From contig CAITSH010000487.1 in NCBI GenBank assembly GCA_903895005.1, positions 1-18,102 of the forward strand: 18,102 nt of DNA, in the 5' to 3' direction. Source of the DNA: an uncultured Pseudomonadota bacterium (GTDB taxonomy: Bacteria; Pseudomonadota; Gammaproteobacteria; Burkholderiales; SG8-39). The notes below the pieces were generated by a model, which was not told where the DNA came from, searched no databases, and was given only the letters and a program-made list of their open reading frames with translations. A program made the translations under genes and the position numbers. Of the stretch, positions 8,831 through 15,083 are shown in pieces (positions within the stretch are counted from its first letter, which is position 1; the number at the start of each line of letters is the position of its first letter).

Positions 8831-10108
8831 TCAAGGCGCATAAACCCACAAATCCATTTGCACGGTGCAACCGGGTACCAGCAACGGCGCAGGCACTCCA
8901 AAAGCAGACATCGGCAGCGCCACACCGGGCAGGCGTTTTTGCCAGGCCTTGCAGGCCGGATAAAACTCGGCGAGATCGGTGTGCACCTGCTGGATGCGCA
9001 GGACGTTTTCAAGGCGCGTGCCGGCCTTGCGGCACAACGCGTCGGCCATGGCAAGAAGGTGCTCCATTTGTGCGTCGACGCCGGAATCAAAATAAGGTCG
9101 CTGCGGGTCTGGGCGTGCGCGCGCAATGAGCCCGCCCGCATCAGCGGCGACCAGTCCGGAAATAAGCAGCAGGTCGCCGGCGCGCACCGCCATTGCATGG
9201 CCTGCACACAGTCCGTGTGCCGCCTCCGGAACGTCGATGCGCTCGGCCTGCAGGTCATCACAAAGCGCAACCAGGTTGATTTCGATGCGCGCATCGGCGA
9301 TCGCCAGCCCCGGCTGAATGGTCGGCACGAAGGTCGTTGCCGGCGGTTTGCCGCCAAAGGCTTTCGCCCAGACCTGGTTGAACGCCGGCACGTCATTGAT
9401 GTCGGTGATCGACACGTCAGCCTTGATCACGCGCGCGAGCGAGGAGCCCGCCCCCTCGAGCGCCGGCACCAGTTTCTTTTTAAGAAGGTAGTCGAGCTCG
9501 AGCTGGATGCGGCTGCCCTTCCACAAATGCCCGTCGGGCACCCGTGCCTCGGGCGCGATGCCGCCCAGATCGCCCTTGCCGTGCGCGGTCATCAGGCCTG
9601 CGACAAAAACAAACCCGCCCGCCTTCATGACCGGCACGAAGGATGAGGTCGAGGGCAGGTCCAGGCCTTCGGGGAAAACCGGATTGACCGCAGGACCGCC
9701 CGCGGCGATGCCGACAAGGTTCATGGTGACCCCGGCCGATGGCATCAAAAGCGCCGACTCGAGCACCGAGGTGCTGGGCGGGATGTGCTTGCCGCACGCG
9801 ACACGCCGCATTTCATGAAAAAACGGCATGGCGCGGTAGTCGCACAAGAACTGGTCGGCGCGCACCGTGCGTCCCAGGTCGCTGCCGCCCGCCTGCAACA
9901 CCGCCGTCGCGCGCTCCCAGAGCGAACGAAATTGCAGCGTCCATTCCGGTTCGCCGGTGAGGGCTTGCCCTCCGGCGCCAACGCGCGTGGGCATCAGGCC
10001 GGAAGCGAATACCCAATGACCGGCGCGCGTGCCACCGGCCAGCGTGAGCGGCGGATTGGCGGCGTTCACCGCATAGGGCAGCAGGGTTTGAACAGCTTTT
10101 TCAGTCAT
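8831..10108 (-). CDS. Protein of three fused RidA-like (YjgF/YER057c/UK114) domains
   Basis: RidA proteins are normally about 130-residue homotrimers that deaminate reactive enamines or imines. Here one 425-residue chain carries three such units, about 11-136, 149-283 and 293-425, each with the family pattern of a 'hydrophobic-SGL' strand (VFASGLMP, VFVAGLMT, LLISGLVA), two helices, and a terminal strand (MNLVGIA, EINLVAL, MDLWVYA). It could fold as a pseudo-trimer. The arginine that binds the substrate carboxylate in E. coli RidA (Arg105) is replaced by about Ser112, Thr258 and Ser401, so classical imine deaminase activity is doubtful; a glutamate like Glu120 remains only in domain 2 (Glu276), with Asp419 in domain 3. 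No signal peptide is seen, so it is cytoplasmic. It sits 62 nt after the amidase and 29 nt before the Bug receptor. Fold assignment is firm, function open. Confidence 0.85.
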   Translation of the reverse strand: MTEKAVQTLLPYAVNAANPPLTLAGGTRAGHWVFASGLMPTRVGAGGQALTGEPEWTLQFRSLWERATAVLQAGGSDLGRTVRADQFLCDYRAMPFFHEMRRVACGKHIPPSTSVLESALLMPSAGVTMNLVGIAAGGPAVNPVFPEGLDLPSTSSFVPVMKAGGFVFVAGLMTAHGKGDLGGIAPEARVPDGHLWKGSRIQLELDYLLKKKLVPALEGAGSSLARVIKADVSITDINDVPAFNQVWAKAFGGKPPATTFVPTIQPGLAIADARIEINLVALCDDLQAERIDVPEAAHGLCAGHAMAVRAGDLLLISGLVAADAGGLIARARPDPQRPYFDSGVDAQMEHLLAMADALCRKAGTRLENVLRIQQVHTDLAEFYPACKAWQKRLPGVALPMSAFGVPAPLLVPGCTVQMDLWVYAP

Positions 10109-10170
10109 GGCATACCCGATCTACTAACAACGCTTAAATGGGACGAGGCAAGGCGAACAGCAAAGGCTAG

Positions 10171-11640
10171 TCAGGCCGGAACCGCTGCGGCGAACGCGGC
10201 AGGACGCGGACAGGCAAAGTAGGTCTTCTCGATGAGGCCGGCGAGCGCAATGGTCTTCAGGTCGTCGTAAGCCGGCCCGATGATCTGCACCGCCAACGGC
10301 AATCCGGCCGCAGACAGTCCGATGGGCGAGACCGTTGCAGGCAGGTAACTCGTAGAGGCAATGCCCTGCCAGAAGGACTGCGCGCCGTAGGGCACCGCCC
10401 TGCCGTCGATATTGAGCATGCGCCCCTCGAAGGGTTCGCTTTCATTAATGGCAAAGGCGGCGGTCGGCGTGGCCGGGATGAGCAGGAAATCGTAGGCGCT
10501 GAACAGGCGCCGCCATTCATCGCGCAGGGCGCCGCGCGCTTCGTTGTGCACGGCCCAGGCGCGAAAGCTCTGCACCGTGTCGCGGGCGGCAACCGCGGGC
10601 GCGCTGTTGTCGGTGGCGGCGAAACCCTGCGCATGCGCGACAGCTTTGGCAAAGGTCGCTTCATCCATGCGCGCGCTCAGCACGCCCTTGAGCAGCGCAC
10701 CGAACAAGGCCTGGTGCTGCGCTTCGGCCACCGGCAACTTTACCGGCGTCACGCTCGCCCCGCCGGCACGCAGCCACTGCAGCAGGGCATCGAGGCCGGC
10801 GCGCACTTCCTGCGCCACGGGGCACAGTTCGGAATCGGCAATGACCGCAATGCGCAGGCCCTTGACTGCAGTGATATCCGCCGGAGGAAGCGTAAGGCTC
10901 CAGGCGCGCGCATCTGAGGGCATGGGCCCCATCGCCACATTCAGCAACAGCGAAAGGTCGTCGGCACTGCGCGCGATCGGCCCCAGCACGGAAAGATCGG
11001 GCAGCGTATGGCCGGGCTTGACCGCATGCCCCGCGGTGGGCACCACGCCGAAGGTCGGCTTGTGCGCGTACACGCCGCAAAAACTCGCCGGCACCCGCAC
11101 CGAGCCTGCCAGGTCGCTGCCGAACTCCGCTGCGCTCATTCCCGCGGCCACAGCCGCCGCACCGCCGCCGGACGAGCCGCCGGGGGTGCGCGACAGGTCA
11201 TGCGGATTGCGTGTCGTGCCGTAGTTTTCGTTGTACGACTGGTAGTCGCGCAGGAACAGCGGCGTGTTGCTCTTGCCAAATACGATGGCACCGGCGCGCT
11301 CCAGGCGCGCAACCGCCTCGGCGGTGCTTGTGGACACATTGCCCGTGAGCGCCGGGCTGCCCCATGAAGTTGTGAGTCCGGTGACGTGAAAGGATTCCTT
11401 CACCGTCATCGGCAGGCCGTGCAGCGGACCAAGTGCTTCGCCTTTTTTGCGACGCTCGTCGGCCGCAGCGGCTTTTTTCCGCGCAGCCTCAAAGTCGCGC
11501 ACCACCACGGCGTTGATCGCCCCGTCGTGGTCGGCGATGCGCGCGAGGTAATGCTCGAGCAGCGCCACGGCGCTGATCTCACCGGCGCGCAACATGCGGC
11601 ACAGCGTGCTCGCCGATTCAAAGGCGAGATCCTTGCTCAT
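10171..11640 (-). CDS. Amidase-signature family amidohydrolase
   Basis: This 489-residue cytoplasmic enzyme belongs to the amidase-signature family, which hydrolyses carboxamides to acid and ammonia. The Ser-cisSer-Lys triad is visible: Lys81 in PMTVKES, Ser156 in PGGSSGGG, and the nucleophile Ser180 in GSDLAGSVRVPASFCG; the 24-residue spacing of the two serines equals that in fatty acid amide hydrolase. The GATA-like glycine-rich block lies at about 154-190, and the C-terminal IGLSAAGLPLAVQIIGP is typical. A GatA role is unlikely because no gatB or gatC is adjacent. Its ATG overlaps the stop of the acetamidase gene as ATGA, so the two are probably translationally coupled. In context it is a good candidate for a half-amide or ureido-acid hydrolase acting after ring opening. 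The exact substrate cannot be read from sequence. Confidence 0.92.
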   Translation of the reverse strand: MSKDLAFESASTLCRMLRAGEISAVALLEHYLARIADHDGAINAVVVRDFEAARKKAAAADERRKKGEALGPLHGLPMTVKESFHVTGLTTSWGSPALTGNVSTSTAEAVARLERAGAIVFGKSNTPLFLRDYQSYNENYGTTRNPHDLSRTPGGSSGGGAAAVAAGMSAAEFGSDLAGSVRVPASFCGVYAHKPTFGVVPTAGHAVKPGHTLPDLSVLGPIARSADDLSLLLNVAMGPMPSDARAWSLTLPPADITAVKGLRIAVIADSELCPVAQEVRAGLDALLQWLRAGGASVTPVKLPVAEAQHQALFGALLKGVLSARMDEATFAKAVAHAQGFAATDNSAPAVAARDTVQSFRAWAVHNEARGALRDEWRRLFSAYDFLLIPATPTAAFAINESEPFEGRMLNIDGRAVPYGAQSFWQGIASTSYLPATVSPIGLSAAGLPLAVQIIGPAYDDLKTIALAGLIEKTYFACPRPAAFAAAVPA

Positions 11641-12626
11641 CCGCGCTTTACCAGTTCCTTGGCAATCATGGCGTGCACACCCTTGACGTTGTTCACCGTC
11701 TGCGTAATGTGCAGATCGACGACAAAGCTGGCGAACTGGTAAGCCTCGGCACGCGAAATGCCGATGCGCGCGGCGATGAAGTCGACCATTTGCGACAGCG
11801 CCTGCTCGACCGCATCATCAAGGTCGGTGTGCAGGCCCATGGTGATGTAGTGGGTGGGCGATTCGGCGAAAGGCAGTTTCGAGCTGATGTCCTTGCGCAG
11901 GATGAAGTCAAACACGCCGGTGAGCGCGGTTTCAATCGCCGTGCCGCACACCTCGCCATCGCCCTGCGCGGCATGGCCGTCGCCAGTGGAAAACAGCGCG
12001 CCCTCGGTCCACACCGGCAGGTAGATCACGCTGCCGGCGACCAGTTCCTTGTTGTCGAGGTTGCCGCCGAATTCACGCGGCTCCTTGGAATTCTGGCGGC
12101 CGTACTCGGGCCGTGGTGCCACCGCCAACTGGCCGAAAAACGGCCGGATGGGAATCTCCTGCTTCCAGGGCATCGTGGCGGTCATGCGGTCGGCGTTGAG
12201 GCGCACATGCATGCGGCGGAAATACGGAAACTCCGCCGGCAGCGTGCCCATCAGGGCGCGGAAAATATTCCAGCCCCAGTCCTGGCGGAGCTGGATGTCC
12301 TGGATGCGCACCTCAAGCATGTCGCCGGGCTTGGCGTCCTCGACATAAATCGGACCGGTGAGGATGTGGTTGCCCGAGCCCTTGGCAAGGCGCGCGTGGA
12401 TCTCGAGATGGTCGGGCAGCACCTTGAAACCCAAGTCCTTGCCCGGAAGGTCTTCGGGATTGCCGGACACGCAATCGATGGTGACGCGGTCGCCCGAGCG
12501 CACCTGCAGCACCGGTTTGAGCGCGGCATCAAAAAAGCCCCAGTGCGCCGTTTCGGGCGTACAGGCGAGATGGTGATGGGTGGCCGAGTCGGCCAGGGCG
12601 ACAGACGGTTCAGCGGCTTTGTTCAT
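11637..12626 (-). CDS. Acetamidase/formamidase family protein (FmdA/AmdA)
   Basis: The family hydrolyses short amides such as formamide or acetamide to ammonia and the acid, usually as a metal-dependent oligomer in the cytoplasm. The 329-residue protein carries the family blocks: an early VRSGDRVTIDC strand, TGPIYVEDAKPGDMLEVRI (about 90-108), the GGNLDNKELVAGS segment (188-199), and the strongly conserved GDGHAAQGDGEVCGTAIE (215-232). Start ATG 12624-12626 has AAGGA about 8 nt upstream. It lies 18 nt after the PuuE-like gene and overlaps the amidase start by 4 nt, so it is inside the same operon. Having two unrelated amide hydrolases together suggests sequential amide cleavage or removal of formamide released from a ring. 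Family assignment is strong; substrate is not determined. Confidence 0.92.
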   Translation of the reverse strand: MNKAAEPSVALADSATHHHLACTPETAHWGFFDAALKPVLQVRSGDRVTIDCVSGNPEDLPGKDLGFKVLPDHLEIHARLAKGSGNHILTGPIYVEDAKPGDMLEVRIQDIQLRQDWGWNIFRALMGTLPAEFPYFRRMHVRLNADRMTATMPWKQEIPIRPFFGQLAVAPRPEYGRQNSKEPREFGGNLDNKELVAGSVIYLPVWTEGALFSTGDGHAAQGDGEVCGTAIETALTGVFDFILRKDISSKLPFAESPTHYITMGLHTDLDDAVEQALSQMVDFIAARIGISRAEAYQFASFVVDLHITQTVNNVKGVHAMIAKELVKRG

Positions 12627-12644
12627 GTCGGCATCCTTTTCTGG

Positions 12645-13547
12645 TCAGGCCGCGGGGACGATGCCCGGTTCGAGCGACAGGCAGTGCTCGGCGATCTTGC
12701 CCGCGGTGGTGAACCACACGCGGTCGGCGAGCGGGTGGTTGACGCAATGGGCGATGGCCTTCTTGATCGGACGGAAACGAAACGGCTGGCCGGCGATAAA
12801 GCCGTGCATGGACAGCGCAAACACCAGCGGCCGCGCAGCCGACTCCTCGACCATTTCCTCGAACTGGTCGACGATCATGTCGGCGAACTCGCGCCCCGTG
12901 TGGTCGCGCCCGACCTGGTGGCCGGCGTCGTTTTGCTCCAGCGGATAGGGCACGGACAGAATGGGCCCGGAGCGCGTCCGCATCCAAACCGGCTGGTCAT
13001 CGAGCGGCCAGTCGAGGTTATGGGTGTAGCCGGCCTCCTTCAACAGGTCGGGCGTGACACCGGACTCGGCCGCCGCCGGCCCCATCCAACCGGTGGGGCG
13101 CTTGCCGAAATGTTTTGCGATGGTCGCGCTGCAGTCTTCTATGAGACGCGCCTCATCTGTCTCCCACATCCCGCGCGCGCTCTCGGCGTTGGTGCGGCCG
13201 TGGCCGATGACATCGTCACCGCGCTGCTTGATGCGCGCGATGATTTCCGGGTAGTGCTCGCACACCTCGCCGTTGAGCAGTATGGATGCGGGCAGCTTGA
13301 GTTCGTCGAGCATGCGAAAGAGCCGCCAGTTGCCGACGCGGTTACCGTAGTCGCGCCAGGCCCAGTTGCGCTGCGTCTGCGGCCCGCCGCGCACGCAAGG
13401 GTCCATGCCGATGCCGGTGCCAAAGGCGAAGTGCTCGATGTTGAGGGCGATGTAAAACGCCAGACGCTTGCCACCGGGCCAGGAGTAATCCTTGCGCGTT
13501 TCAATGGCTGAGTAGTCGTAGCGATTGTGGAATGGAAGTTTGAGCAT
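12645..13547 (-). CDS. PuuE-like polysaccharide-deacetylase-fold hydrolase (allantoinase/cyclic amide type)
   Basis: The 300-residue protein has the NodB/polysaccharide-deacetylase fold but resembles the PuuE allantoinase branch, which opens cyclic amide rings rather than deacetylating sugars. Shared features are WPGGKRLAFYIALNIEHF near the start (about 23-40), the DYGNRVGNWRLFRMLDEL block (about 66-83), GDDVIGHGRTN (110-120), KRPTGWMGP, and the SMHGFIAGQPFRFRPI region near 250. The classical metal-binding TFDD motif is replaced by LNIEH, and the HxxxH motif keeps only His116, which also fits this branch. There is no signal peptide. It is the first gene of the minus-strand catabolic operon, starting at ATG 13545-13547 with a weak ribosome site. 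Allantoinase proper is not certain: overall similarity to PuuE looked moderate, and no other purine genes are nearby. Cyclic imide or ureide hydrolase is an alternative. Confidence 0.82.
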   Translation of the reverse strand: MLKLPFHNRYDYSAIETRKDYSWPGGKRLAFYIALNIEHFAFGTGIGMDPCVRGGPQTQRNWAWRDYGNRVGNWRLFRMLDELKLPASILLNGEVCEHYPEIIARIKQRGDDVIGHGRTNAESARGMWETDEARLIEDCSATIAKHFGKRPTGWMGPAAAESGVTPDLLKEAGYTHNLDWPLDDQPVWMRTRSGPILSVPYPLEQNDAGHQVGRDHTGREFADMIVDQFEEMVEESAARPLVFALSMHGFIAGQPFRFRPIKKAIAHCVNHPLADRVWFTTAGKIAEHCLSLEPGIVPAA

Positions 13548-13599
13548 GATTTTGCCGTCGCAAGAGAATTGAGGGAGACTGCTGAATTAGTACTACCTG

Positions 13600-13632
13600 G
13601 GTGGTGCTTGGGTGGTGCTTGGGTGCCGCTTG
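13600..13632. repeat. Three tandem 11-bp direct repeats (phased)
   Basis: The unit GGTGGTGCTTG occurs at 13600-13610 and 13611-13621, and a variant GGTGCCGCTTG at 13622-13632. In the same 11-bp register, GGTACCGCTTA sits at 13644-13654, and units at 13589, 13633 and 13655 match the pattern at 6-7 of 11 positions. The spacing is about one DNA turn, so the same face would be presented repeatedly. The array lies about 50-110 bp upstream of the PuuE-like start codon, where a -35 or activator site is expected. Confidence 0.8.
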
Positions 13633-13684
13633 TGTTCCTCTAGGGTACCGCTTACATGCTGCTGGCGCCCCTGAGGTAGCGCCC

Positions 13685-13711
13685 CAGATGGACGGCCCAG
13701 ATATGACGGCC
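13685..13711. repeat. Tandem 13/14-bp imperfect direct repeat
   Basis: CAGATGGACGGCC (13685-13697) is followed directly by CAGATATGACGGCC (13698-13711). Both copies share CAGAT and GACGGCC. It lies in the middle of the divergent control region and could be a paired protein-binding site; no function is shown. Confidence 0.55.
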
Positions 13712-13828
13712 CAATTGCACGATAGTCGATTGTGGCGTACTTTGGCCGCACAAGGCAATCATCGGGACTTAAGCGACAGCATGTCCGAAAACGGGGCGCG
13801 GCGCACTTTTGGGGTGCGCGCAAAATGC

Positions 13829-13840
13829 TTCGTGTACGAA
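13829..13840. promoter_or_regulatory. Candidate operator palindrome TTCGTGTACGAA
   Basis: Five-base arms TTCGT and ACGAA flank two central bases. The TnGTnnACnA pattern resembles sites bound by GntR-type (FadR/PdhR-like) regulators. It lies just before TATATT and TATACT boxes and about 110 bp upstream of the ABC receptor start, so it could control that gene. The pattern is short and may be chance. Confidence 0.3.
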
Positions 13841-13949
13841 TAGTATATTGTCGGCCTTCACATATACTTTGTGTGCCTTTACCAGCCTGGATCGTCCCGG
13901 TTTCGCCGGGGGCGTTCGGGCCGTTTAAAACACCACCTGGGAGTGAACA

Positions 13950-14999
13950 ATGAAATCGCGTCGTCTTGCCATCCTGTCATGCTGCTTTGCCTTCGCCGCA
14001 TTCGCTTTTTCGAGCGCGGCCCGCTCACAAGCGCTGGAGCAACCCAGCATCAAGGTCATGCTCGACTGGGCCATTCAGGGCACGCATGCCCCCTTTTTCC
14101 TGGCCGAGAAGCGCGGCTATTTCAAGCAGGAGGGTTTCCAGAGCGTCACGATTGACCGCGGCAACGGCGCCGGTGCGGTGATCAACGCAGTGGCAGGAGG
14201 CGCCTACCACATGGGTCTCTCGGACATGCCGGTGCTGGTGAAATTCAACGCGCAGAATCCGACGCGCGCGCTGACCGCGTTTTACATGTACTTCGATGAG
14301 ACGCCACTGTGCCTCGTCAGCCTTGCCGACAAGAACCCGATCAAGACCGCCGCCGACCTGAACGGCAAGCGCGTGGCCGCGCCCGCCGGTGCCGCCATCG
14401 TCAGCACCATGCCCATCCTGCTAAAGGCCACCCGCCAGGACCAGGCCAAGGTCAACTGGGTCACCACCACGCCCGACCTGATGCCGGTCATGCTGATGCG
14501 TGGCGACGCCGACGCCATCGGCGGCTTTACGAACTCGATGATCATGGCGGTACGGGCACTCGGCGTGAAAAGCGAACAGCTGTCGATCTTCAAGTACTCG
14601 GATGCCGGCATCGACATGTACGGCCTCGCCATGATGGCGTCGCAGCCTTTCATCAAGGACAACCCGCGCACCGTCGCCGCCTTCAACCGCGCGATCAACC
14701 GCGCCATCCGCGACACCATTGCCGATCCCAAGGCGGCCATCGCCGTGCTCAAGGATCGCGACCCGCTGATCAATGCCGAGGTGGAACTCGAGCGCCTGCA
14801 AATCGCGCTGGTACAGGTTGTCACGGCCAAGACGCGCAAGGACGGCCTATCCTCTGTCACGGCCGAGCGCCTCAAGCGCACCATCGATACGGTGGCGCAA
14901 TCGGAATCACTGCCCAACCTGCCCAAGGTGGAAGACATTTTCACCGACCGTTTCCTGCCCTCGGCAGCGGATCGCGCGATTCCGAAAACCGGCAGCTGA
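13950..14999 (+). CDS. NMT1/THI5-like (SsuA/TauA-type) ABC transporter substrate-binding protein
   Basis: This is a periplasmic receptor for an ABC importer of the family used for pyrimidine precursors, sulfonates, nitrate and similar small molecules. It has 349 residues, with a signal peptide ending near ARSQA (about residue 28). Family features include IKVMLDWAIQGTHAPFFLAE, RGYFKQEGF, GNGAGAVINAVAGGAYHMGL, the KTAADLNGKRVAAP stretch and the GDADAIGGF pocket strand. Start ATG 13950-13952 has GGGAG 7 nt upstream. It is read divergently from the catabolic operon and shares its control region, which suggests it collects the same or a related compound. No permease or ATPase gene follows; a convergent methyltransferase and a perfect hairpin come next, so it must work with components encoded elsewhere. 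Confidence 0.9.
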   Translation: MKSRRLAILSCCFAFAAFAFSSAARSQALEQPSIKVMLDWAIQGTHAPFFLAEKRGYFKQEGFQSVTIDRGNGAGAVINAVAGGAYHMGLSDMPVLVKFNAQNPTRALTAFYMYFDETPLCLVSLADKNPIKTAADLNGKRVAAPAGAAIVSTMPILLKATRQDQAKVNWVTTTPDLMPVMLMRGDADAIGGFTNSMIMAVRALGVKSEQLSIFKYSDAGIDMYGLAMMASQPFIKDNPRTVAAFNRAINRAIRDTIADPKAAIAVLKDRDPLINAEVELERLQIALVQVVTAKTRKDGLSSVTAERLKRTIDTVAQSESLPNLPKVEDIFTDRFLPSAADRAIPKTGS

Positions 15000-15024
15000 T
15001 TAGCAGCATCCAGTTTATGCAATG

Positions 15025-15057
15025 GCTGGACAGCGTCTCCTGGAGACGCTGTCCAGC
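15025..15057. terminator. Perfect 16-bp inverted repeat between convergent genes
   Basis: GCTGGACAGCGTCTCC (15025-15040) and its exact complement (15042-15057) flank one base, giving a 14-bp stem with a CCTGG loop. It lies in the 84-bp gap between the ABC receptor stop and the methyltransferase stop, so it can act on both strands. There is no T-run on either side, so termination would rely on the very stable stem. It resembles the hairpin at 17791-17823. Confidence 0.65.
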
Positions 15058-15083
15058 TGCCGTCCCGGTGTGCTGACCGGCTC

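Larger units (their letters stand above)
13548..13949. promoter_or_regulatory. Divergent control region between the catabolic operon and the ABC receptor gene
   Basis: This 402-bp gap separates two divergently read units and should hold both promoters. It contains the 11-bp phased repeats (13600-13632 with degenerate flanks), a second tandem repeat (13685-13711), a spaced CAAT/ATTG inverted pair (13712-13715 and 13729-13732) of the kind seen at LysR-type sites, a palindrome at 13829-13840, and an AT-rich stretch with TATATT and TATACT boxes (about 13841-13870) that fits a rightward promoter. A small CCCGG-TTTCG-CCGGG hairpin (13896-13910) lies in the rightward leader. Short open frames here lack ribosome sites and family likeness. 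No regulator gene is in the window. Confidence 0.5.

Noticed and set aside
10171..11640. GatA subunit of the tRNA amidotransferase
   Set aside because: The amidase triad is shared with GatA, but no gatB or gatC is adjacent and the gene is coupled to an acetamidase in a catabolic operon.
11673..13511. Rightward reading frame of 612 codons
   Set aside because: It is antisense to both the acetamidase and PuuE-like genes, which have clear family motifs; this frame has none.
13600..13711. CRISPR array
   Set aside because: The repeats are 11-14 bp, directly adjacent and without spacers, so they are not CRISPR repeats.
13601..13843. Possible 80-codon gene in the divergent region
   Set aside because: It starts inside the tandem repeats with GTG, has no ribosome site and no recognisable family.
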